From positions 1-31,003 of the forward strand of contig CAMLMQ010000012.1 of assembly GCA_946481135.1 (NCBI GenBank): a DNA stretch of 31,003 bases. Reading direction: 5' to 3'. Each line of letters opens with the position of its first letter. The stretch's first letter is position 1. The DNA comes from an uncultured Microbacteriaceae bacterium (GTDB lineage Bacteria > Actinomycetota > Actinomycetes > Actinomycetales > Microbacteriaceae). The position numbers and the translations under genes are program-made. The notes beneath the pieces were generated by a model. The model did no database searches, was not told the origin of the DNA, and saw nothing but the letters and a program-made list of their open reading frames with translations. Positions 1 through 7,077 of this stretch are shown one piece after another.

Positions 1-2
1 CC

Positions 3-47
3 GGCCGACGGCCGCGCCTCCCGCAGCAGAAAGTCCGCCCCACATGA
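3..47 (+). CDS. Possible C-terminal tail of an upstream operon gene (partial)
   Basis: An open frame enters from the left edge and stops with TGA overlapping the ATG of the first permease (ATGA). Its last residues would be basic and proline-rich (…RLPQQKVRPT). The overlap matches the junction style of the whole operon, and a substrate-binding protein gene is often found at this place in peptide-type ABC operons. Only about 14 codons are visible, so neither the frame nor the function is secure. The upstream gene may instead have ended before the window. Confidence 0.3.
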   Translation, partial: GRRPRLPQQKVRPT

Positions 48-1003
48 CCGCCGTCCTTCGGGCCATCGGAGTACGCCTCCTCTACGGCATCCCGGTGTTC
101 TTCATCGTGACGTTCGCCGTCGCGATGCTCGCCGAACTGATGCCCGGATCGCCCGCGCAGGCGATCCTCGGAGAGCAGGCCACTCCCGACGCCATCGCCG
201 CGCTCAACGCGCGCTTCGGCTACGACCTCCCACCGCTCGAGCGCTACGGACAGTGGCTCGGCGGACTCTTCACCCAGTTCGATCTCGGACAGACCCTCTT
301 CACCCGCGAGCCGGTCACGGATGTGCTCTCCCGCCGCCTCGTCGTCACCCTCCAACTCGCCGGGATGGCGCTCATCATCGCGCTCGTCGTCGCGATCCCG
401 CTCGCCCTCGTCACGTCGCTGCGCCAGGGCGGCTGGCTCGACCGCATCCTCAACGTGGTCAGCTCGGCGATGCTCAGCATCCCGTCGTTCGTCTCCGTCG
501 TGCTCGTCTCCCTCGTCTTCACGGTGTGGCTGCGCGCCTTCCCCGCGACCGGCTGGGTGCCGCTGACCGAAGACCTCGGCGACAACCTGCGCTTCGCGTT
601 CCTCCCCGCGCTGTCGCTCGCGCTCTACGAGGCCGCGTTCTTCTACCGCGTCATGCGCAGCGACCTCGCGACGACGCTGCGCGAGGACTTCGTGCTCGTC
701 GCGCGGGCCAAGGGGCTTCCCAAGTGGCGCGTGGTCGCGCCGCGCCACGTGCTGCGCCCGTCGTTGACGTCGCTCGTCACGCTCTTCGGCGTCGCCGTGG
801 GCCGCCTTCTCGGCGGTGCGGTGATCGTCGAGGCCTTCTTCTCCATCCCCGGCCTCGGCGGGGAGTCCATCGCCGCCGTGTCGATCAAGGACATGAACAT
901 GCTGCAGGCGATCGTCGCCCTCGGCGTCGTCATCTACGTCGTGCTCTTCATCCTCGTCGACCTCGCCTACGCCTGGATCGACCCGAGAGTGAGCGTCAAG
1001 TGA
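44..1003 (+). CDS. ABC transporter permease, DppB/OppB family
   Basis: This is a 319-residue inner-membrane permease of the peptide/nickel (DppB/OppB) type, the first of a heterodimeric pair that forms the translocation channel. An N-terminal membrane segment (about residues 7-30) is followed by the family's extracellular loop and a five-helix core. The EAA coupling loop reads ARAKGLPKWRVV followed by HVLRPSL, and the ending FFSIPGLG then VDLAYAWIDPRV is typical. Length is normal. The ATG at 44 is chosen because it overlaps a possible upstream stop as ATGA and precedes a good signal-anchor helix; the ribosome site is weak. Its stop overlaps the GTG of the second permease. Members of this family carry peptides, but also oligosaccharides and other solutes, so the substrate is open. 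Confidence 0.95.
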   Translation: MTAVLRAIGVRLLYGIPVFFIVTFAVAMLAELMPGSPAQAILGEQATPDAIAALNARFGYDLPPLERYGQWLGGLFTQFDLGQTLFTREPVTDVLSRRLVVTLQLAGMALIIALVVAIPLALVTSLRQGGWLDRILNVVSSAMLSIPSFVSVVLVSLVFTVWLRAFPATGWVPLTEDLGDNLRFAFLPALSLALYEAAFFYRVMRSDLATTLREDFVLVARAKGLPKWRVVAPRHVLRPSLTSLVTLFGVAVGRLLGGAVIVEAFFSIPGLGGESIAAVSIKDMNMLQAIVALGVVIYVVLFILVDLAYAWIDPRVSVK

Positions 1004-1938
1004 CCCGCAACGCGCCCACGGCCGGCACCGCGCCGTCCACCGCCTACCTGCCGTCGACCCCGAACCCGGCGGGCGGCCCGTTCGGCTGGCTCCTGCGCCG
1101 TCGGCGCCGCGCCCGCCGTCACGGGCGGATCTTCTTCCTGATCGGCGTCACCTGGATCTCGCTGCTCGTGCTCGCCGCCGTGTTCGCCGACTTCATCCCC
1201 GGCCTGCCCGACTACGCCGAGAAGATCAGCAGCTTCGCCCAGGGCCCCGACTTCTCCAGCCTCGGGGGCCTGCTCGGCACCGACTCCGTGGGACGCAGCA
1301 ACCTCGCGCGCATCATCTACGGCGCCCGCATCTCGCTCACCATCGCGGTCGTGTCCACCCTCATCGGGCTCGCGATCGGACTCGTCGTCGGCATGCTCGC
1401 GGGCTACTACCGCGGCGTCTGGGAGGCGTTCGGGAACGTCGTCGCCAACTCCCTCTCCGCGCTGCCTCCGCTCATCATGCTGCTCGCGCTCGTCGCGGCC
1501 GTAGGCGCCTCGCTGTGGGGGATCACGGTGTCGCTCGGAATCCTCATCGCCGACCTCTACATCCGCGTCACCAAAGGGGCGGTGCTCTCGAACGCGCAGC
1601 GGGAGTACGTGCTCGCCGCGCGGTCGCTCGGGGCGACGGACGCGCGCATCCTGCTGCGGGAGATCCTCCCCAACCTCGTGCCGACCCTGGCGGCCGTCAT
1701 CCCGATCTCGATGGCCGTGCTCGTCGTCGTCGAGGGCTCGCTGTCGTTCCTGGGCTACGGCATCCCGGCGCCGAACCCGAGTTGGGGCGGGATGATCGCG
1801 GCGGGCGCCGACGTCATCCGACGGTTCCCCGTGGTCATCGTGGCCCCCGTCGTGACGCTCTTCCTCACCGTGTTCTCCTTCAACGCGATCGGCGACTACC
1901 TCGGCAGCCGCACGGACCGGCGGGAGGCCCAGCTGTGA
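1000..1938 (+). CDS. ABC transporter permease, DppC/OppC family
   Basis: This is the second permease of the importer, 312 residues from the GTG at 1000, which overlaps the previous stop as GTGA. A basic cytoplasmic N-terminus (RRRRRARRHGR near residue 30) precedes membrane segment 1 (FFLIGVTWISLLVLAAVFAD), as in the OppC_N domain. Then come the LLGTDSVGRSNLARIIYGAR loop and the transport core. The EAA loop reads REYVLAARSLGATDARIL followed by ILPNLVP, and the C-terminus has SFLGYGIPAPNPSWG, a hallmark of DppC proteins. It pairs with the preceding permease and is driven by the two downstream ATPases. A longer upstream open frame exists, but it lies over the first permease and is a GC-rich shadow. 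Confidence 0.95.
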   Translation: MTRNAPTAGTAPSTAYLPSTPNPAGGPFGWLLRRRRRARRHGRIFFLIGVTWISLLVLAAVFADFIPGLPDYAEKISSFAQGPDFSSLGGLLGTDSVGRSNLARIIYGARISLTIAVVSTLIGLAIGLVVGMLAGYYRGVWEAFGNVVANSLSALPPLIMLLALVAAVGASLWGITVSLGILIADLYIRVTKGAVLSNAQREYVLAARSLGATDARILLREILPNLVPTLAAVIPISMAVLVVVEGSLSFLGYGIPAPNPSWGGMIAAGADVIRRFPVVIVAPVVTLFLTVFSFNAIGDYLGSRTDRREAQL

Positions 1939-2867
1939 CCGCGCCCGCTCCCGCCTCGCCGCTGCTCGCGGTGCGCGACCTGCGGTGCGAGATCCCGGCC
2001 GACGCGGGCACCGCGTACGTGCTGCGCGGCGTCGACCTCGAGGTTCCGCACGGCCGCACCCTCGGCATCGTCGGCGAGTCGGGCTCGGGTAAGTCGATGC
2101 TGCTGAAGAGCGTTCTCGGGCTGTTGCCCGGTCGCGCCCGGGTCACCGGCTCGGTCGAGTTCGACGGCACCGATGTACTCGCCCTGCGCGCGGCCGAGCG
2201 TGCGCGCTTCCTCGGCCGACGCGTCGGCGTCGTCTTCCAGAATCCGATGACGTCGCTGAATCCCGTCGTGCGCATCGGGGTGCAGATGGCGGAGTCGAGC
2301 CGATTCCACCTCGGTCTCTCGGCGCGCGAGGCGCGGCAGCTCGCCGCCGACCTGCTCGACCAGGTCGGCGTGCCGAACGCCGCGAAGCGTCTCGACGACT
2401 ACCCGCACCAGTTCTCGGGCGGGATGCGGCAGCGGGTCATGATCGCCATGGCGCTCACCTGCGAGCCCGAGCTGCTCGTCGCCGACGAGGCCACCACGGC
2501 GCTCGACGTGACGATCCAGAAGCAGATCCTCGACCTCCTGCAGGAGATCCAGCAGCAGCGACGGATGGCGATGATCCTCGTCAGCCACGACCTCTCGGTC
2601 GTCTCCGGTCGCACCGACGAGGTCATCGTCATGTACGCCGGCCGCGTCGTCGCGCGTTCCGCGACCGACGAGCTCTTCGCGGGCACCCCGCACCCGTATG
2701 TGGCCGCGCTCGGCCGTGCGATCCCGCGGCTGGACATGCCGCCGCACAGCCGGCTGCAGACGATGACGGGCGCGCCGCCGAGCGTGTTCGATCCGCGGCC
2801 CGATTCGGAGGCCGCGGAGCGGGAGGACATGCAACGGTGGCTGAGCGCGACGGGAGCGACACGATGA
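1935..2867 (+). CDS. ABC transporter ATP-binding protein, DppD/OppD family
   Basis: This is a 310-residue nucleotide-binding subunit starting at GTG 1935 (GTGA overlap). Walker A GESGSGKS is at residues 47-54, the Q-loop [10 protein letters not shown] at 101-110, the signature SGGMRQ at 161-166, and Walker B LLVADE at 180-185 with its D-loop at 189-191. Two oddities are visible. Walker B is followed by ATTALD where the family usually has PTTALD. The C-terminal oligopeptide-transporter extension lacks the usual cysteine pattern (roughly CxFxPRCPxA) and instead ends in an acidic stretch, [17 protein letters not shown]. The ATPase core looks intact. It should pair with the next ATPase as a heterodimer. 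Confidence 0.95.
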   Translation: MTAPAPASPLLAVRDLRCEIPADAGTAYVLRGVDLEVPHGRTLGIVGESGSGKSMLLKSVLGLLPGRARVTGSVEFDGTDVLALRAAERARFLGRRVGVVFQNPMTSLNPVVRIGVQMAESSRFHLGLSAREARQLAADLLDQVGVPNAAKRLDDYPHQFSGGMRQRVMIAMALTCEPELLVADEATTALDVTIQKQILDLLQEIQQQRRMAMILVSHDLSVVSGRTDEVIVMYAGRVVARSATDELFAGTPHPYVAALGRAIPRLDMPPHSRLQTMTGAPPSVFDPRPDSEAAEREDMQRWLSATGATR

Positions 2868-3835
2868 GTTCCACGACGACCGCGCCCGACCGCGCCGGAT
2901 GGCTCCGCGACGACGCCCTCCTCACGGTGACCGATCTGGTCTGCACCTTCCGCAGTCCCTCCGGCCCCGTGCACGCGGTACGCGGCGTGACGTTCGACGT
3001 GCTGCCGGGCGAGACCCTCGGCATCGTCGGCGAGTCCGGCTGCGGCAAGACCACCACCGGACGTGCCCTGCTGCAGCTCCCTCCGGGGCAAGGAGGCGTC
3101 GTCGCGTTCGACGGCGAGGTGCTGAGCGGGATGCGTGGCTCCGCCCTGCGCCGGACCCGTCGCCGCATCCAGATGATCTTCCAGGACGCCCTGTCGTCGT
3201 TCAATCCGCGCCGCAAGGTGATCGACATCGTGGGGGAGGGCCTGGAGATCCAGGGCGTGCCGCGCGCCGAGCGTCGGGCGCGCACCGCCGAGGTGCTCGA
3301 GCAGGTCGGCATGAGCGCCGAGATGATCGGCGACCGTCGCCCGCACGAGTTCTCGGGCGGCCAGTGCCAGCGGCTCTCGATCGCCCGCGCGCTCGCGCTC
3401 GGACCGAAGCTCATCGTGTGCGACGAGCCCGTCGCGTCGCTCGACGTGTCGGTGCAGGCCCGCGTGCTCAACGTGCTGCAGGACATCCGTGAGCAGAACG
3501 ACCTGTCGCTCATCTTCATCTCGCACGACCTCGCCGTCGTGCGGATCGTGAGCGATCGGATCGCCGTCATGTATCGCGGCAAGATCGTCGAGATCGGCGC
3601 CGCCGAGGACGTCTACGGCGCCCCCGCGCATCCGTACACCCGCAAGCTGCTCGAAGCCGTCCCCGTCATCGACGACGACGAGCGCCCCGACCTGCTCGAG
3701 CGCGTCCCCGCGGTCGTGGACGAGGACTGGGCGGAGGTCGACCACCCGCTCGTCGAGGTGCGCCCGGGGCACTTCGCCGCACTGAGCGCCGCCGCGCGCG
3801 ATGCGTTCGTCGCGCTCCTCGAGGCGCGCCCGTGA
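2864..3835 (+). CDS. ABC transporter ATP-binding protein, DppF/OppF family
   Basis: This is the second ATPase, 323 residues from ATG 2864. That start gives an ATGA overlap with the previous stop and has GGGAG about 8 bases upstream. An in-frame GTG at 2837 would add nine residues but fits the operon pattern less well. Walker A GESGCGKT is at residues 56-63, the Q-loop segment reads [11 protein letters not shown], the signature SGGQCQR has cysteine where arginine is usual, and Walker [11 protein letters not shown] is intact. The C-terminal domain contains the [12 protein letters not shown] element typical of DppF/OppF. It also lacks the cysteine cluster common in these proteins. It completes the four-subunit importer; the solute-binding protein is not visible. 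Confidence 0.94.
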   Translation: MSSTTTAPDRAGWLRDDALLTVTDLVCTFRSPSGPVHAVRGVTFDVLPGETLGIVGESGCGKTTTGRALLQLPPGQGGVVAFDGEVLSGMRGSALRRTRRRIQMIFQDALSSFNPRRKVIDIVGEGLEIQGVPRAERRARTAEVLEQVGMSAEMIGDRRPHEFSGGQCQRLSIARALALGPKLIVCDEPVASLDVSVQARVLNVLQDIREQNDLSLIFISHDLAVVRIVSDRIAVMYRGKIVEIGAAEDVYGAPAHPYTRKLLEAVPVIDDDERPDLLERVPAVVDEDWAEVDHPLVEVRPGHFAALSAAARDAFVALLEARP

Positions 3836-4929
3836 CGCGCGTCGTCGCCATCGCCGCCGGCTCCCACATCTTCGGGGCGGCGCACGCGCCCGCCCTCGAG
3901 GACGCGGGCGCGGAGGTGGTCGGGCTCTACGACCTGCATCGTCCGGGCGCCGAGGCGACCGCCGAGGGTCGCGGATGGCCGGTCGTCGACACCCTCGACG
4001 AGCTGCTCGCGCTCGACGCCGACCTCGCGGTGATCGCGAGCCCGCATCCGCTGCACGCCGAGCTCGCCGAGCGCGCGCTCGCGGCGGGGATGCACGTGCT
4101 CGTCGAGAAGCCCCTCGCCGCGCGACCGAGCGAGGCGCGCCGCATCGCCGAGGCCGCGCGCGCGGCGGGGCGCGTCGTCGCCGTCGCCCTGCAGCACCGG
4201 TTCCGCGCCGAGGTCGTCGCCGCACGCTCGATCGTCGCCACGGGCGGCATCGGCGACCTGCAGCGCGCGGTCGTCGTCGCGACCTACCCGAAGCGCGCCT
4301 CGTACTACACGGCCGCTCCGTGGCGCGGCACGTGGGCCGGCGAAGGCGGCGGGGTGCTGCTCAACCAGGGTCAGCACGACCTCGACACCCTCGTGCACGT
4401 CGCCGGGATGCCGTCGCGCGTCGTCGGCATGGCCCGCACGCGCGTGCTGCCGATCGAGACCGAGGACACCGTCGAGGCGATGCTCGAATGGTCCGCCGGC
4501 GCCGTCGGGTCGGTGCATGTCACGAGCGCCGCGAGCGACCCGCCGAACCGCATCGAGCTGCACGGCACGCGGGGGAGTCTGCGCATCCTGCCCGGCGCCC
4601 TCGAGGTCACCCGACACCCCGAGGACTTCCGCGAGTTCTCGGCGGCCGAGGGCGGCGCGTTCGACCCGTATCCGCGTGGCGAGACGCTCACGCAGACCGG
4701 CGGCGGCGGGACGCACGCCGAGATCTACGCCGACCTCTTCGCGGCGCTCGCCGACGGCTCCGCGCCGCGGGCGACCGCCGAGGACGCGATCCCCGCGCTC
4801 GACCTCACGGCCGCGATCATCCTCTCCTCGGAGCGCGACGCCGCCGTCGCGCTGCCGCTCGACGTCGCCGCGTACGACGTCCTCCTCGACCACCACGTGT
4901 CCGCTGCCACCGCAGGAGCAACCGCATGA
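3832..4929 (+). CDS. Gfo/Idh/MocA-family NAD(P)-dependent oxidoreductase
   Basis: This 365-residue dehydrogenase starts at GTG 3832, overlapping the ATPase stop as GTGA. The N-terminal Rossmann domain is recognisable, although its dinucleotide loop ([11 protein letters not shown]) departs from GxGxxG. The family's EKP motif is at residues 92-94, with Lys93 the expected catalytic residue, followed by a QHRF segment. The substrate-domain motif [15 protein letters not shown] places His182 where inositol and sugar dehydrogenases have a catalytic histidine. Such enzymes oxidise or reduce a hydroxyl of sugars, inositols or sugar acids in the cytoplasm. Its place between an importer and a second dehydrogenase suggests it acts on the imported compound; the substrate is unknown. 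Confidence 0.9.
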   Translation: MTRVVAIAAGSHIFGAAHAPALEDAGAEVVGLYDLHRPGAEATAEGRGWPVVDTLDELLALDADLAVIASPHPLHAELAERALAAGMHVLVEKPLAARPSEARRIAEAARAAGRVVAVALQHRFRAEVVAARSIVATGGIGDLQRAVVVATYPKRASYYTAAPWRGTWAGEGGGVLLNQGQHDLDTLVHVAGMPSRVVGMARTRVLPIETEDTVEAMLEWSAGAVGSVHVTSAASDPPNRIELHGTRGSLRILPGALEVTRHPEDFREFSAAEGGAFDPYPRGETLTQTGGGGTHAEIYADLFAALADGSAPRATAEDAIPALDLTAAIILSSERDAAVALPLDVAAYDVLLDHHVSAATAGATA

Positions 4930-5918
4930 GAGCCGCCTTCGTCCCCGAGCCGAACCGCATGGAGGTCGGCGACTTCCCCGACCCGACCGCCCAGCACCCC
5001 GGCGACCTCGTCGTCAAGATGTCGCGCGCGTCGATCTGCGGGTCCGACGTGCACTCCGTCTACCACGGGTTCCACAACCCGGCGGGGCTCGGCAAGCCCG
5101 GCTACCCCGGGCACGAAGGCGTCGGCGTCGTCGTCGAGTCGAAGTCCGACCGGTTCGCCGTCGGGCAGAAGGTGCTCACCGTCCCGGTCGGCAACATCGG
5201 CGGGTGCTTCGCCGAGTACCAGGCGATCACCGAGAACCAGGTCGTCGAGCTGCCCGACGACGTCGACGAGGCCGCCATCCTCATGGCGCAGCAGTACGGC
5301 ACGACGCTGTACTCGATGCGGTTGTTCTGGCCGCAGGTCGGCAACACCGGGATGACGAACAAGGTCGCCGCGATCCTCGGCGCGGGCAGCGCCGGGCTGT
5401 TCTTCCTGCAGCAGGCGAAGCAGCTCGGGTTCGAGCGCATCCTCGTCTCCGACCTCAACGAGGATCGGCTGAAGGTCGCCGCGAGCCTCGGCGCCGAGAC
5501 CGTGCTCACTCCGCGCGACTCGATCGTCGACGCCGTGCACGGTGCGACCGGCGGCGCCGGCGCCGACCTCGTGATCGAGGCGGCCGGCTACGACGTCGCC
5601 CGAGCCGACGCGATCCGCGCGGTGCGCGTGCTCGGCACGGTCGGCTACTTCGGGTTCCCCGAGAAGCTCGGCGAGGTGCCGTTCCCGCAGTTCGAGGCGT
5701 TCCGCAAGATCGCGCGCATCCAGTGGGCGGGCGGCACGCAGGCCGAGCCCGGCCTCGTCGCCTTCCGCGACGCGATCCGGCACATCCACGAGGGCACGAT
5801 CGACGTGAGCTACTGCCTGACCAAGACCTACTCGCTCGAGGAGACGCCCGAGGCGATGGCCGTCGCACGCGACCAGGGTCACGGGCACGTGAAGCTCGCG
5901 ATCGAGATCGGGCGCTGA
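4926..5918 (+). CDS. Zinc-type alcohol dehydrogenase, medium-chain (MDR) family
   Basis: This is a 330-residue MDR protein from ATG 4926 (ATGA overlap with the previous gene). The catalytic zinc site is visible: Cys38 in ICGSDVH, then His63-Glu64 in PGHEG. The cofactor motif GAGSAG is at residues 152-157 and is followed by an acidic strand end (VSDLNEDR), which favours NAD. The structural-zinc lobe, normally four closely spaced cysteines near residues 90-110, is missing; that region reads VPVGNIGGCFAEYQ with one cysteine. The family oxidises secondary alcohols, including threonine and polyols. In this operon it probably provides a second oxidation step next to the Gfo/Idh/MocA enzyme. Confidence 0.92.
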   Translation: MRAAFVPEPNRMEVGDFPDPTAQHPGDLVVKMSRASICGSDVHSVYHGFHNPAGLGKPGYPGHEGVGVVVESKSDRFAVGQKVLTVPVGNIGGCFAEYQAITENQVVELPDDVDEAAILMAQQYGTTLYSMRLFWPQVGNTGMTNKVAAILGAGSAGLFFLQQAKQLGFERILVSDLNEDRLKVAASLGAETVLTPRDSIVDAVHGATGGAGADLVIEAAGYDVARADAIRAVRVLGTVGYFGFPEKLGEVPFPQFEAFRKIARIQWAGGTQAEPGLVAFRDAIRHIHEGTIDVSYCLTKTYSLEETPEAMAVARDQGHGHVKLAIEIGR

Positions 5919-5931
5919 GACCGGAGCCCGC

Positions 5932-7077
5932 ATGGTCATCGAACGCACCTGGACGCAGTCGCGCCCCGAGATCACGGGCGACTTCCCGTGGCGCCCCGTG
6001 CTCGCGTGGGGTCCGCGGATGCTCGGAACCGCGCCGAAGCCCTGGGAGTGGGCCGACGTCTCCGTGGGGGAGGGCGATCGCATCCACCTCCTCGGCCGCG
6101 GCGACCCGTCGACGGTCGTCGTCGTCGACCCCGCGGGGAACCTGCGTGAGTGGTGGGCGTGGGGGGACGACGAGGACGACCCGGCGAGCATCGCCCGCCG
6201 CGTGCGCACCCCCGAGCTGCAGCGGCGCGAACTCGAACGCGACCGCAACAAGGAAAAGAAGCCGGAGGAGCAGCCGCTCTCCGGCCGCCCGCACGGCATC
6301 ACCGTCGCGCCGGACGGCCGGGTCGCGGTCGTCGACGGCGACAGCCACGTCGTGCGCCTGTTCTCCCGCGAAGGGGAGCTGCAGCGCACGATCGGACGCG
6401 AGAACGATCCCTCCGACACCGGGGTGAAGACCGAGAACCCGGTGCCCGGGTGGACCCACACCGTGAAGCGCTCGGCGCGTCCGTTCAACCGGCCGACGAA
6501 GGCCGCCTTCGCCGCCGACGGCTCGATGTACGTCACCGACGGCTACGGCAACGCGCGCGTGCACCACTTCGGAACCGCGGGCCAGCTGCTGCGGTCGTGG
6601 GGCGAGCCCGGCGTCGGGCGGGGCGAGTTCATGCTGCCGCACGCCGTCATCGTGCGCCGCGACGGGTCGGTGCTCGTCGCCGACCGGGAGGCCGACCGGC
6701 TGCAGCTGTTCGACCCCGAGGGCACGTGGATGGCGTCGTTCGAGGACGTGCGCCGGCCCACCGGGCTCGTCGAACTGCCCGACGGTCGGATCGTCGTGTG
6801 CGAGCTGCCGTGGAAGCAGTGGGAGCCGACCCCGCGGCGCGGAACCGAGACCGAGGGCACGCCCGCCCGGCTCACCGTCCTCAGCCCCGACGGCGAGGTG
6901 CTCGGCAGCTACGGCAACGCCCGCATCCGCGAGGAGCACGACACCGAGCCGGGGCTGCTGCTCGCCCCGCACGGCATCGACGTGGACTCCCGCGGCGACC
7001 TCTACGTCGCCGAGGTGAGCTCGAGCTTCCAGGGGCGCATCCAGGGCTTCACCGTGCAGAAGTTCGCCCTGCCGTGA
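5932..7077 (+). CDS. NHL beta-propeller, peptidyl-alpha-hydroxyglycine amidating lyase (PAL)-like
   Basis: This is a 381-residue soluble protein with NHL-type blades and no signal peptide, so it is probably cytosolic. Blades are visible at about residues 118-150, 186-220, 232-262, 275-292 and 343-378. It follows animal PAL closely around TDGYGNARVHHF and VADREADRLQLF. Three histidines, His121, His237 and His347, each sit in a PH(G/A) blade start like the three zinc ligands of PAL. Arg56 (GRGD) and Tyr205 (DGYGNAR) match its catalytic Arg and Tyr. The cysteine after that tyrosine is Gly, and the aspartate after the last zinc histidine is Gly348. PAL splits alpha-hydroxyglycine peptides into an amide and glyoxylate; the bacterial reaction is unproven. 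The gene follows a 13-base gap with GGAG before ATG 5932. Confidence 0.8.
   Translation: MVIERTWTQSRPEITGDFPWRPVLAWGPRMLGTAPKPWEWADVSVGEGDRIHLLGRGDPSTVVVVDPAGNLREWWAWGDDEDDPASIARRVRTPELQRRELERDRNKEKKPEEQPLSGRPHGITVAPDGRVAVVDGDSHVVRLFSREGELQRTIGRENDPSDTGVKTENPVPGWTHTVKRSARPFNRPTKAAFAADGSMYVTDGYGNARVHHFGTAGQLLRSWGEPGVGRGEFMLPHAVIVRRDGSVLVADREADRLQLFDPEGTWMASFEDVRRPTGLVELPDGRIVVCELPWKQWEPTPRRGTETEGTPARLTVLSPDGEVLGSYGNARIREEHDTEPGLLLAPHGIDVDSRGDLYVAEVSSSFQGRIQGFTVQKFALP

Noticed and set aside
2399..4225. 608-codon minus-strand frame across the ABC ATPase genes
   Set aside because: It is a GC-driven shadow of intact ATPase genes, with Arg-rich composition and no motif of its own.
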